Shown here: piece after piece, positions 51,987-60,257 of the stretch
Layout of the letters: every line of letters begins with the position of its first letter
Numbering within the stretch: the first letter of the stretch is position 1
Assembly: GCF_004684775.1 (NCBI RefSeq)
Contig: NZ_SRIC01000001.1
Coordinates: forward strand, 1 to 64,000
Reading direction: 5' to 3'
Source of the DNA: Streptomyces sp. MZ04
Lineage (GTDB): Bacteria; Actinomycetota; Actinomycetes; Streptomycetales; Streptomycetaceae
Length of the DNA stretch: 64,000 nucleotides
The notes under the pieces: generated by a model
What the model was told of the DNA's origin: nothing
Databases searched by the model: none
What the model saw: only the letters and a program-made list of their open reading frames with translations
Translations under genes and position numbers: made by a program

Positions 51987-53749
51987 CGTCGGGACTCCAG
52001 ATGCTTGCGATGCAGCCACTTCGGCAGGCCCGGCGCTTCCAGGAAGCCCTCCGCACGGGCCGACGCGATGCCGATGCGCGGCAGGTCACCGCTCTTCTCG
52101 AAGAGAAGGAAGCGCGGCTCCCAGATCGGGCGGTACTTCGCGTTGGCCCGGTACAGCGACTCGATCTGCCACCACCGTGAGAAGAAGGTGAGCAGCGAGC
52201 GCCACAACCGCAGGACCGGGCCCGCGCCGAGCCGCGAGCCGCGTTCGAAGACGGACCGGAACATCGCGAAGTTCAGCGACACCTGAGTGATGTCGATCTC
52301 CGGGGCGCGCTGGAGCAGCTCGATGACCATGAACTCCATCAGGCCGTTCTCGGAGTCGCGGTCGCGCCGCATCAGGTCGAGGGAGAGCCCGTTCGGCCCC
52401 CAGGGCACGAACGAGAGCACCGCTCTCAACTCGCCGGCGCCTTCCCCCGCGCGGCTGTCCCTGCATTCGAGCATCACGCACCGCCCGTCGGCGGGGTCGC
52501 CCAGCCGCCCGAGCGCCATGGAGAAGCCGCGCTCGGTGGCCCCGTCCCGCCAGTCGTCGGCGCGCTCGAGCAGATACGCCATCTCGTCGGCCGGAATATC
52601 CTCGTGACGCCGGATCCGCACCTCGTACCCGGCCCGCTTGACCCGGTTGTACGCCTGCCGGACGGTGCGCATGGCCCGCCCCTCCAGCGTGAACTCAGCC
52701 GTCTCGACGATCGCTTCGTCGCCCAGCTCCAGCGCGTCGAGACCGTGCCGCGCGTAGATCGTGCCCGCCTCCTCGCTCGCCCCCATCACGGCCGGGATCC
52801 AGCCGTGTTCGCGGGCGGCGGCGAGCCACGGCTCGATGGCGCCGGGCCAGGCCTCCGGATCCCCGATGGGATCACCGGAGGCCAGGGAGACGCCCCCGAT
52901 CACCCGGTAGGCGACCGCCGCCTTGGCGCTCGGCGACCACACGACGCTCTTCTCGCGGCGCAGCGCGAAGTACCCGAGCGAGTCGCGCTCCCCGTACTTG
53001 TCGAGCAGCCCGTGCAGCTTGGCCTCGTCGTCCTCGGTGAGCGGGTCGACGGCCTTGCGTGAGCGGAAGGCGGCGTACAGCACGGCAAGGAGGAGGAGCG
53101 TGCTGAGCACGTTGATGGTGACGTTGACCCAGCCCGGCGTGGCGATGCCCTCGAACCGTGTGTCGTCGGCGGCGAGCGAGACGAGCCGCATGGTGCCGTA
53201 GCGCCAGCGGTCGAGGAAGGTCGAACGGTACTCGTCGTCCGCGTGGTTGGTGACGGTGACGAGGAGTGCGGCGATCAGCGAGGTCACGAGAAGACCGCCG
53301 ACCGCGACGGCCGCCGCGAGCTTCGGATTCGACCGGTCGCCCTTGGCGTAGAACTCCCGGCGCCCGACGATCAGCGCGGCGACGAAGGCGGCGGTCAGGA
53401 CGAGGGAGATCCAGTTCTGCGCGTGCTGACGGATCTCCGGAAAGATCATCGCGAACGCGAAGAGAAGCAGGAAGAGCCCGCTGAGTACGAGGTTGAGAAT
53501 CCAGGCGGCGCGTTTGCGGCGGCGCATCGTGATGGCCAGGAACATCGTGAACGCCCCCGAGGCGAATCCTGCCGTCAGCAGATACGGGGTGAAGTAGTTC
53601 TCGGTGTTGTGCCGCCGCAGATCCTGCCCCAGGGAGACCCAGACCGCGCTCAGAAAGTTGATGAAGGTGACGGCGCGCAAGTACCAGACACTGAAGCCCG
53701 CAGCGATCCGCCGATTACGCCCAGAAGCAACATTCGGCTCATCTCCCAT
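51983..53749 (-). CDS. MprF/LysX-like phosphatidylglycerol lysyltransferase (DUF2156)
   Basis: A 588-residue membrane protein. Residues ~20-235 contain about six transmembrane helices; the C-terminal ~350 residues are the DUF2156 aminoacyl-phosphatidylglycerol transferase fold: YFALRREKSVVWSPSAKAAVAYRVIGGVSLASGDPIGD, then FSLALGRLGDP-like and LSFVPWGPNGLSLDLMRRD...NFAMFRS. No lysyl-tRNA synthetase domain is fused. Likely modifies membrane lipids to resist cationic peptides; donor and lipid are inferred. ATG 53749. Confidence 0.9.
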   Translation of the reverse strand: MGDEPNVASGRNRRIAAGFSVWYLRAVTFINFLSAVWVSLGQDLRRHNTENYFTPYLLTAGFASGAFTMFLAITMRRRKRAAWILNLVLSGLFLLLFAFAMIFPEIRQHAQNWISLVLTAAFVAALIVGRREFYAKGDRSNPKLAAAVAVGGLLVTSLIAALLVTVTNHADDEYRSTFLDRWRYGTMRLVSLAADDTRFEGIATPGWVNVTINVLSTLLLLAVLYAAFRSRKAVDPLTEDDEAKLHGLLDKYGERDSLGYFALRREKSVVWSPSAKAAVAYRVIGGVSLASGDPIGDPEAWPGAIEPWLAAAREHGWIPAVMGASEEAGTIYARHGLDALELGDEAIVETAEFTLEGRAMRTVRQAYNRVKRAGYEVRIRRHEDIPADEMAYLLERADDWRDGATERGFSMALGRLGDPADGRCVMLECRDSRAGEGAGELRAVLSFVPWGPNGLSLDLMRRDRDSENGLMEFMVIELLQRAPEIDITQVSLNFAMFRSVFERGSRLGAGPVLRLWRSLLTFFSRWWQIESLYRANAKYRPIWEPRFLLFEKSGDLPRIGIASARAEGFLEAPGLPKWLHRKHLESRR

Positions 53750-53817
53750 GAAAGGGGATCATATGGGCCGTGATGTCCGAGTTGCGGGCAGGCGTTCCGC
53801 ACGGCGGCGCCCCGCGG

Positions 53818-54888
53818 CTACTCCGCGTCCTGCGCCGCCGGTTCAGGCGCAACCGGCAGCTCGGCGGAGAGCGCCGCCGCGGCCCGCACCAGCGGCACGG
53901 CGAGCAACGCGCCCACGCCCTCGCCCACCTTCACGCCCTGCTCGAGCACCGGATCGAGCGCCATCCGGTCCAGCGCCTTGGCCTGCGCAGGCTCCCCGCT
54001 CGCATGCCCCGCGAGCCACCAGTCCGGCGCCCGGAAGGCGACCCGCTGGGCCACCAGCGCGGCCGCCGAAGCCACCACGCCGTCAAGAATCACGGGCGTA
54101 CGCCGCACCGCGCACTGCAGCAGGAACCCGGTCATGGCGGCGATGTCCGCCCCGCCGACCGCCGCGAGCAGCTCCAGCTGGTCCCCGAGCACGGGCCGCG
54201 CCCGCCGCAGCGAGTCACGGACCGCCGCGCACTTGCGCATCCACGCCAGGTCGTCGATCGGCGAGCCGCCCCGCCCGGTCACCACGGACGCGTCGGTCCC
54301 GCAGAGCGCGGCGACCAGCGTCGCGGCGGGTGTCGTCCCGCCGACGCTCACATCGCCGAGCACGACCAAGTCGGTGCCGGAGTCGGCCTCTTCGTCGGCG
54401 ACGGCCATCCCGGCCCGCACCGCGGCCTCGGCCTCCTCGGCCGTCAGCGCGTCCTCGATGTCGACGCGCCCCGAGCCGCGCCGCACCCGGTGACCCGCCA
54501 CCTCGGCGGGCAGTTCGGCCGGGTCGCAGTCCAGGGCCATGTCGACGATGCGGACGGGCACGTCCAGGCGGCGCGCGAGCACGGCGACGGGGCTCTCGCC
54601 GGAGAGTACGGAGCGCACGAGTTCGGCCGCGCCGCCGGCGGGCCTTGCGGAGACGTCGAGCTCGGCGACCCCGTGGTCGCCCGCGAACAGGATCACGCGC
54701 GGCCGCTCGATCGGCTTGACCGGAACCGACGACTGGGCGGCGGACAGCCACTCGCCCAGCTCGTCGAGGCGCCCGAGCGCCCCGGGCGGCACGCTCTGCC
54801 GTTCCCTGCGCTCCTCGGCGTCGCGCCGCACGCCGCCGTCGGGGCGCTCGATCAGGTCGGTGAAGTCGTCGAGATTCAGCGAGCTCAT
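53818..54888 (-). CDS. cobT: Nicotinate-nucleotide:dimethylbenzimidazole phosphoribosyltransferase
   Basis: A 356-residue enzyme making alpha-ribazole phosphate for the lower B12 ligand. VPPGALGRLDELGEWL, the FAGDHGVAE loop, GDVSVGGTTPAATLVAAL, and EQGVKVGEGVGA carrying the catalytic glutamate. ATG 54888 is chosen over the longer open frame. Followed by the MprF-like gene with a 68-bp gap. Together with cobS and cobU it forms the nucleotide-loop assembly set. Confidence 0.95.
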   Translation of the reverse strand: MSSLNLDDFTDLIERPDGGVRRDAEERRERQSVPPGALGRLDELGEWLSAAQSSVPVKPIERPRVILFAGDHGVAELDVSARPAGGAAELVRSVLSGESPVAVLARRLDVPVRIVDMALDCDPAELPAEVAGHRVRRGSGRVDIEDALTAEEAEAAVRAGMAVADEEADSGTDLVVLGDVSVGGTTPAATLVAALCGTDASVVTGRGGSPIDDLAWMRKCAAVRDSLRRARPVLGDQLELLAAVGGADIAAMTGFLLQCAVRRTPVILDGVVASAAALVAQRVAFRAPDWWLAGHASGEPAQAKALDRMALDPVLEQGVKVGEGVGALLAVPLVRAAAALSAELPVAPEPAAQDAE

Positions 54889-55031
54889 TCGCCGAACAGT
54901 ACCGGGAGGGTCGGGGACCCGTGCGGTCGCCTCCGTGGTGTCATTGCACCGGTGTCGATCATCCCTTACGTGCCGTTTCAAGGGGATTGTCGTACTGCTC
55001 GAACCGCCTGACAGAGGAGCCCTCCACCCCC

Positions 55032-55772
55032 ATGGACGCCGCCCAGGTCGCCGCAGCCCAGGCCGAGAAGATCCTCGCCGCCCCGCACTCGGCGGCCCGC
55101 CGCCACCAGGCACGCGCCCGCGCGATGGGCCGCTTCATCGAGCCCGAGAGCTGGCTGGACGTCGACACCGGACACGGGCACTTCCCCGCCGCCGCCAAGC
55201 AGGTCCACCCGTACACCGCCTTCGACGGGCTCGACCGCACCGAGCGGGTGGAGGCGGGCCGCGAGGCGGGCCGCGTGGAGGAGGCCCACCGGGGACTGCT
55301 CGCCGATCTCGCGCCGAAGCTCGCGGGGCGCTACGACGCGCTGAGCATGTTCCACTACCTGGAGCGCAGCGCCGATCCGCGCATCGAACTCATCGCCGCC
55401 CGCACGGTGTTGCGGCCCGGCGGCCATCTGATGATCGAGGTCCCCGTCCCGGAGAGCCGGTACGCCAGGCTCCTCGGCAAGGGCTGGATCCGGCCCGAGC
55501 CCCACCACCGCATCCCGCTCACCGCGCTCCGGCGCGAGCTGGAGAGCCTCGGCTACACCGTCGTGGCCACCGACCGGCGCGAGCCGCACATCCCGCTCGA
55601 CCTCACCGCGGGCCTCGCCGTCACCCTCGGCCGCATCCGCGCCGCGGCCCGCCTCGCGACCCCGCTGCTGGCCGCCGCCGCCCTGGCCGACCGGCTGCTC
55701 GCACCCGTGGTCAGCCGCACCCGGTTCTCCAACGCCTACCGGATCATCGCCCGCAGGAACCCGGACGCGTGA
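55032..55772 (+). CDS. Class I SAM-dependent methyltransferase
   Basis: A 246-residue protein. WLDVDTGHGHFPAAAK resembles the SAM motif I (LDxGxGxG) though with Asp in place of Gly; RYDALSMFHYLERSADP is motif IV and TVLRPGGHLMIEVP motif VI. ATG 55032; GAGGAG lies about 12 bp upstream. Divergent from cobT and convergent with the cobU fusion. Substrate unknown. Confidence 0.82.
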   Translation: MDAAQVAAAQAEKILAAPHSAARRHQARARAMGRFIEPESWLDVDTGHGHFPAAAKQVHPYTAFDGLDRTERVEAGREAGRVEEAHRGLLADLAPKLAGRYDALSMFHYLERSADPRIELIAARTVLRPGGHLMIEVPVPESRYARLLGKGWIRPEPHHRIPLTALRRELESLGYTVVATDRREPHIPLDLTAGLAVTLGRIRAAARLATPLLAAAALADRLLAPVVSRTRFSNAYRIIARRNPDA

Positions 55773-55774
55773 GC

Positions 55775-55810
55775 GGCCCGGTCGGCCCGGTCGGCCCGGT
55801 CGGCCCGGTC
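55775..55810. repeat. 9-bp tandem array over the cobU stop
   Basis: Four exact ggcccggtc units (55775, 55784, 55793, 55802). The stop of the convergent cobU fusion gene (TCA, 55809-55811) begins inside the last unit; the methyltransferase stop (55770-55772) is just before the first. Confidence 0.9.
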
Positions 55811-57008
55811 AGCCCCGCAGGGCCAGCGCCTGGCCCGCCACGACCATCAGGACCTGCTCGCACTCCGCCGCGAACGCCGCGTTGAGACGGCCCAGTTCAT
55901 CGCGGTAGCGGCGGCCCGACGCGGTCGCGGGGACGATGCCCGAGCCGACCTCGTTCGAGACGGCGACGACCGTGCGCCGGGTCGCCCGCAGCGCGTCCGT
56001 GAGCTCGGCGACCCGCTTGCGCAGGGCCCGCTCGCCGCCGCCCGCCCACTCGGCGTCGTCCCACGCGTTCACCTCGTCCATCGCGTACGTCAGCCACAGC
56101 GACAGGCAGTCGATGAGCAGGGGAGGCCCGTTCCCGGCGAGCAGCGGCACGAGGTCGCAGGTCTCGGCGGTGCTCCACGAACCGGGCCGCCGCTCGCGGT
56201 GCGCGCTCACCCGGTCCGCCCACTCGGAGTCGCCGTTCCTGGTCCCGCCCGTCGCCACGTACAGCACATCGGGGAACGCCTCGAGCCGCCGCTCGGCCTC
56301 CACCGACTTCCCCGACCGGGCGCCGCCCACGACGAGGGTGCGCCGCGGCACATCCGGTACGTCCTCATAGGCGCCGACCACCAGCGTCGCACCGTCCCGC
56401 ACGGCCCGCGCACCGGCGGCCGCGAGCCTGCGCCGCAGCTCCGCGCCCGGCGGCACCTCATGGCTCAGATGCACGGCGATGATGTCCGTCGTCGGCCCGA
56501 TGGCGCCCGCCGCCCGCAGCCGGGCGAGCCCGTCGGGCCGCCCGATGACATCGGCCACGACCATCTCGTACGCCGGTGCGCCGTCCGGCACCCCGGACGG
56601 CGCACCCCCCGGCGGCAGATACAGCAGCCGCTCGCCGTCGGGCCCGGTCACCTCGTACCCCGTGCCCGGGTGGTCCATCGCCACCGCGCGCACCCGGTGC
56701 CCGGTGAGCAGCGCGAGCTCCCGCCCGTCCGGCACCCGGCCCGGCTGCGGCAGACCGGCCGGTACCTCCACCGAGGGGCCGTCGTGCGGATGGGAGAGGA
56801 GGACCTGGCGTACGCCGCCGAGCGTGTGCCCGGAGCGGGCGGCCGCGAGGGCGGCGCCAGGAGTGAGGTCGAGCAGCAGAACGCCGTCGACGAGGAGCGC
56901 GGTGGCGGCGCGTGCGGCGTCGCCGAGCGCCGTCGCGCAGGCCGCGCACGGGCAGCCTGGGACGGGCAGGCCTTCGGGAGCGCCGGTGCCGAGCAGAGTC
57001 AGTTCCAC
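55809..57008 (-). CDS. cobU: MBL-like domain fused to adenosylcobinamide kinase/guanylyltransferase
   Basis: A 399-residue fusion. The C-terminal ~175 residues are CobU: P-loop VVGGARSGKSVEAE, VATGGTRNGDSEWADRV, and VSNEVGSGIVP. They phosphorylate and guanylylate adenosylcobinamide. The N-terminal ~220 residues resemble PhnP-like metallo-beta-lactamase folds (LGTGAPEGLPVPGCPCAAC start), but the metal motif is degenerate (SHPHDG instead of HxHxDH). ATG 57008. Role of the MBL part is unknown; an alpha-ribazole-phosphate phosphatase is a speculation. Confidence 0.9.
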   Translation of the reverse strand: MELTLLGTGAPEGLPVPGCPCAACATALGDAARAATALLVDGVLLLDLTPGAALAAARSGHTLGGVRQVLLSHPHDGPSVEVPAGLPQPGRVPDGRELALLTGHRVRAVAMDHPGTGYEVTGPDGERLLYLPPGGAPSGVPDGAPAYEMVVADVIGRPDGLARLRAAGAIGPTTDIIAVHLSHEVPPGAELRRRLAAAGARAVRDGATLVVGAYEDVPDVPRRTLVVGGARSGKSVEAERRLEAFPDVLYVATGGTRNGDSEWADRVSAHRERRPGSWSTAETCDLVPLLAGNGPPLLIDCLSLWLTYAMDEVNAWDDAEWAGGGERALRKRVAELTDALRATRRTVVAVSNEVGSGIVPATASGRRYRDELGRLNAAFAAECEQVLMVVAGQALALRG

Positions 57009-57098
57009 GAGAAGATCCTCCCGCGTCGCCGCGAGCGCCGCTCGCCCGGCTAGGCTTCAAGCGGCTTCACACAGCTGTCGGACCATCGGGAGGCTGGC

Positions 57099-57320
57099 AT
57101 GGCGGCATGGACGTGGCGGTTCGAGAAGGCGGACGGGACGGAGGTCCAGCCCGCGCTGCAGCCCGAGGAGTTCACCACTCAGGGCGACGCGGAGTCCTGG
57201 GTCGGCGAGTACTGGAAAGAACTCGCCGACGGCGGCGCCGACCAGGTGTCGCTGTTCGAGGACGCGAACAAGATCTACGGGCCGATGAGCCTGCACGCGG
57301 AGGACGCGGCACAGGGCTGA
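57099..57320 (+). CDS. Small acidic protein of unknown function
   Basis: A 73-residue acidic protein. GGGAGG is a few bases before ATG 57099. WRFEKADGTEVQP and ESWVGEYWKELADGGADQVSLFED suggest a compact fold rich in aromatics. No motif known. Divergent from cobU, convergent with the HtrA-like gene, with a strong terminator behind it. Confidence 0.75.
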   Translation: MAAWTWRFEKADGTEVQPALQPEEFTTQGDAESWVGEYWKELADGGADQVSLFEDANKIYGPMSLHAEDAAQG

Positions 57321-57332
57321 GCCGGGCCTGGA

Positions 57333-57375
57333 CGTGAGGGAGGCGGTGGCCGTCGGCCACCGCCTCCCTCACGTC
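57333..57375. terminator. 20-bp-stem bidirectional terminator
   Basis: ACGTGAGGGAGGCGGTGGCC (57333-57352) pairs perfectly with its complement (57356-57375), 3-nt loop, between convergent genes. Confidence 0.92.
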
Positions 57376-57378
57376 CCG

Positions 57379-58431
57379 CTACATCTCGCCCAGCGTGACG
57401 TCGACGGTCTTCTCGGCGCCGTCCCGTACGTACGTCACCTTCGTCTCGTCGCCCGGCTGCTGCCCGGCGAGGGCCTCGGAGAGCGAGGTGATCGTGGTGA
57501 TGTCGGCGTCGCCCACCTTGGTGATGATGTCGCCGGTCTCGATACCCGCATCGGCCGCCGCACCGTCCTGCTGCTCGTCGACCACGGCGACGCCCGCGGG
57601 CCGGTAGTCGTCGCCGAGGACCGTGCGTCCCGTGATGCCGAGCGCGGCCCGGCCCGAGTCGGTGACCTTGCCGTCCTTGATGATCTGGTCGGCGACGGTC
57701 TTCACCATCGAGGACGGGATCGCGAACCCGATGCCGGGCGCCGCGCCGTCCCCCATGTCCGGGTCGGTCGCCGCGAGCGTCGGGATGCCGATGACCTCGC
57801 TGTCGAGATCGACCAGGGCGCCGCCGCTGTTGCCCGGGTTGATCGCCGCGGACGTCTGCACCATGTTGGCGATGGTGGCGCCGGTCCCGCCGCCCGTGCT
57901 GCCCTCGCTGACGGTCCGGCCGGTGGCGGAGACGATGCCTTGAGTGACGCTGGACGAAAGACCCAGCGGCGAACCCATGGCGAGCACGATCTGCCCGACC
58001 TCGGCCTTGTTGGAGTCGCCGAACTTCGCGGCCTTGAGCCCGCTCGGCACGTCGTCGAGCTTGATGACGGCGAGGTCCTGCTCCGGGTACGCGGCGACGA
58101 GCTCCGCGCCGAGGGTCTGCTCGCCGGTGGCCGTCGTCACCTTGAAGGTCCGCTCCTTGCCCACGACATGGGCGTTGGTGACGATGTGCCCCTTGTCGTC
58201 GTAGACGACGCCGGAGCCGAGGCTGTCGGAGGCCTCGATCTGCACGACGGACGGCAGGACGTCCTCGATGACCTGCTGGTAGTCGTCCTCCAGGTCGTTC
58301 GCTGCGGCGGGCGCGGCCTGCGTGGTGGACTCACCGGAGTCCCCGGAGCCGCCGCTCGAACAGCCGCCGAGAAGGAGCCCCGCGACGAGGGCCGCGGCGA
58401 CGGTGGCGTGACGGGTACGCGAGACATTCAT
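57379..58431 (-). CDS. HtrA/DegP-like serine protease lipoprotein with PDZ domain
   Basis: A 350-residue membrane-anchored protease. Lipobox LLGGC (Cys24), a Ser/Gly linker, then a trypsin-like domain: TNAHVV (His), DLAVIKL (Asp), GNSGGAL (Ser). Residues ~255-345 are a PDZ domain (DGAAADAGIETGDIITKVGD). ATG 58431. Degrades misfolded envelope proteins; position near PspA fits an envelope-stress role. Confidence 0.94.
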   Translation of the reverse strand: MNVSRTRHATVAAALVAGLLLGGCSSGGSGDSGESTTQAAPAAANDLEDDYQQVIEDVLPSVVQIEASDSLGSGVVYDDKGHIVTNAHVVGKERTFKVTTATGEQTLGAELVAAYPEQDLAVIKLDDVPSGLKAAKFGDSNKAEVGQIVLAMGSPLGLSSSVTQGIVSATGRTVSEGSTGGGTGATIANMVQTSAAINPGNSGGALVDLDSEVIGIPTLAATDPDMGDGAAPGIGFAIPSSMVKTVADQIIKDGKVTDSGRAALGITGRTVLGDDYRPAGVAVVDEQQDGAAADAGIETGDIITKVGDADITTITSLSEALAGQQPGDETKVTYVRDGAEKTVDVTLGEM

Positions 58432-58512
58432 GCCCCGAGTGTCGTGTTTGCCCGAATGTGCCGCTCTGGGATGCGGGGCAATCGGGTGGCTGCACGGATC
58501 CGGGGCGTACCC

Positions 58513-59298
58513 CTAGTCCCGTACCCCGCAGAGATGCAGCAGCGCCGCGACCCGGCGATACGGGTCGGTACGCCCGGCCCGCTCCTCGGCCGCGAGCAAC
58601 GCGTCCAGCTCGGCCTCCGCAGGAGGCGCGACCCCGTCCGCCGCCGTATCGGTGAAGACCCGCACCCCGTACCAGGCGTGCAGCGGCGCCGCGATCCCGG
58701 CGAGGGACGCGACCACCGCGTCGAGCCGGTCCGCACGCGCCTCGATGCCGATGCGGTTGCGATAAGTGGTGGAGTCGAAGGCGGCCAGCGCCCCCGCCCA
58801 GTCCCCGGCGAGCCCCGGCCGCATGGCCAGCGCGTCCGCGTTGCGGACGAGCAGCGAGAGGAGCCCCCCGGGCGCCAGCATCCGGGCAAGCCCCGCGAGC
58901 AACGCGTCGGGCTCCTCGACGTACATGAGTACGCCATGGCACAGCACCACATCGAAGCTGCCCGGCAGGAAGTGCACCCCGGTCTCGTGCCCGTCGCCCT
59001 CGACGATCCGCACCCTCCCGCGGATGCCCTCGGGCTCCGCGTCGAGCGCGGCACGCGCCGCGGCGACCATCGTCGGATCCTGCTCGACGCCCGTCACCTT
59101 GTGACCGGCACGGGCGAGGCGCAGCGCCTGCGTGCCCTGGCCCATGCCCACGTCGAGCACCCGCAGCCGCTGCCCCACGGGGAAGCGCGCGGCTATCTGT
59201 TCGTCGAGCTGCCGGGACACCAGCTCCTGGCGTACGGCATTGCGCAGGCCGCCCAGCTTCTCCAGCCAGGCGGCGGCCCCGCCGGCGAAACCGCTCAG
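58513..59298 (-). CDS. SAM-dependent methyltransferase, probable CTG start
   Basis: A methyltransferase of 261 residues if it starts at CTG 59298. LRVLDVGMGQGTQALRLA (motif I), VTGVEQDP (II), FDVVLCHGVLMYVEEP (IV), MLAPGGLLSLLV (VI). The only in-frame GTG is at 59220, but 26 well-formed upstream codons (AAAWLEKLGGLRNAVRQEL) look coding, with GGAG seven bases before CTG 59298, which overlaps the TGA of DUF3043. Resembles tRNA/small-molecule methyltransferases; substrate unknown. Confidence 0.85.
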   Translation of the reverse strand: MSGFAGGAAAWLEKLGGLRNAVRQELVSRQLDEQIAARFPVGQRLRVLDVGMGQGTQALRLARAGHKVTGVEQDPTMVAAARAALDAEPEGIRGRVRIVEGDGHETGVHFLPGSFDVVLCHGVLMYVEEPDALLAGLARMLAPGGLLSLLVRNADALAMRPGLAGDWAGALAAFDSTTYRNRIGIEARADRLDAVVASLAGIAAPLHAWYGVRVFTDTAADGVAPPAEAELDALLAAEERAGRTDPYRRVAALLHLCGVRD

Positions 59299-59891
59299 GG
59301 CCGCTCTCCGCGCTTGACCTGCGGCTTGGGCAGTCGCAGTCGGCGCATCTGGAGCGTACGCATCAGGGCGTAGGCGACGGCGCCCTTCTTGCTCTGGTCC
59401 GGGAAGCGCTCGGCGAGGCGCTTCTTCAGGCGGAACGCCGTCGTGACGGAGTCCAGGATGATCAGGACGATCACGACGAGCCAGAGCAGCAGCGCGATGT
59501 TCTGCAGCTGCGGGATCCGGACCATGCTCAGTACGAGGATGATCACTGCCAGCGGCAGGAAGAACTCGGCGATGCAGAACCGCGAGTCCACGAAGTCACG
59601 GGCGAACTTGCGCACCGGACCCTTGTCGCGAGCGGGCAGATAGCGCTCGTCACCGCTGGCGAGCGCCTGACGCTGCTTGTCCATCTGGACGCGGCGCTCG
59701 CTGCGCTGCCGCTTCGCGGCCTCCTTGCGCGTCACAGGCGTGTTGGCCACGCTGCGGCGCTGGGTCTGGGCCTCACTGCGCTTGGGCGTGGGGCGGCCCT
59801 TGGGGGCCTCGGGGTCACGGGTCTGCTGGGAGTCGGTCACCGGGGCCTTGCTCGCCGGGGCCTTCTCGTCCTTGGATCGGCTACGGAACAC
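59295..59891 (-). CDS. DUF3043 membrane protein
   Basis: A 198-residue actinobacterial protein. A charged N-terminal ~85 residues (KRSEAQTQRRS, RKEAAKRQRSERR) precede KGPVRKFARDFVDSRFCIAEFF and two transmembrane helices (PLAVIILVLSMVRI, ALLLWLVVIVLIILDSV). GTG 59891 matches the usual start FRSRSKDEK. No ribosome site is seen. A leader hairpin with a T6 tract lies upstream. Overlaps the methyltransferase start. Function unknown. Confidence 0.88.
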   Translation of the reverse strand: MFRSRSKDEKAPASKAPVTDSQQTRDPEAPKGRPTPKRSEAQTQRRSVANTPVTRKEAAKRQRSERRVQMDKQRQALASGDERYLPARDKGPVRKFARDFVDSRFCIAEFFLPLAVIILVLSMVRIPQLQNIALLLWLVVIVLIILDSVTTAFRLKKRLAERFPDQSKKGAVAYALMRTLQMRRLRLPKPQVKRGERP

Positions 59892-59911
59892 AAAACCCAA
59901 GGGTACGGGGT

Positions 59912-59939
59912 AAAAAATAGGTGCGGGGCCGAAGGCCCC
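59912..59939 (-). promoter_or_regulatory. UUCG hairpin with T6 tract in DUF3043 leader
   Basis: On the minus strand GGGGCC-TTC-GGCCCC (59939-59925), a stem capped by the stable C(UUCG)G loop, is followed 7 bases later by TTTTTT (59917-59912). This is the form of an intrinsic terminator but lies 20 bp before the DUF3043 start, so attenuation is possible. Confidence 0.55.
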
Positions 59940-59994
59940 TCTTTGCAAGGGCGGTGGTGGGAGACGGGCGGGCGTGTGGACTCCAGCCCGACGG

Positions 59995-60020
59995 GGAACG
60001 ATCCGGCAACACCGGGCGTC
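59995..60020 (+). promoter_or_regulatory. Possible ECF (SigE-type) promoter for pspA
   Basis: GGAAC (59995-59999), 17 bp, CGTC (60017-60020). Streptomyces SigE promoters have GGAAC...CGTCT with about this spacing. It lies 238 bp upstream of pspA. Short motif, so chance matches are possible. Confidence 0.4.
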
Positions 60021-60257
60021 TTGATTATGTGTCTACGGGGACGTTCAGTGCGGTTTGCAGCCGCTTTGCGGGCGCTTGCAGAGGGGTTCACAGGGGTGCA
60101 CCTACTCCCTGCGCCGGAGCGCGGCAGGACGCAGTCGTCCTTGGGGATGAGCGCATCCGCACGCGAACAGTGCGGTAATGGATGCAGGGCCCGTACTGTG
60201 GGTTCTGTTGCAGTACCTGGAGCTGAGAAGTCCGTCAGAAGGGGGCGCGCGAAGCCC

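Larger units (their letters stand above)
59892..60257. other. 366-bp divergent promoter region between DUF3043 and pspA
   Basis: No coding sequence is supported. It holds the DUF3043 leader hairpin and T6 tract (59912-59939), an ECF-type promoter match for the pspA side (59995-60020) and otherwise no recognisable element. Confidence 0.6.
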
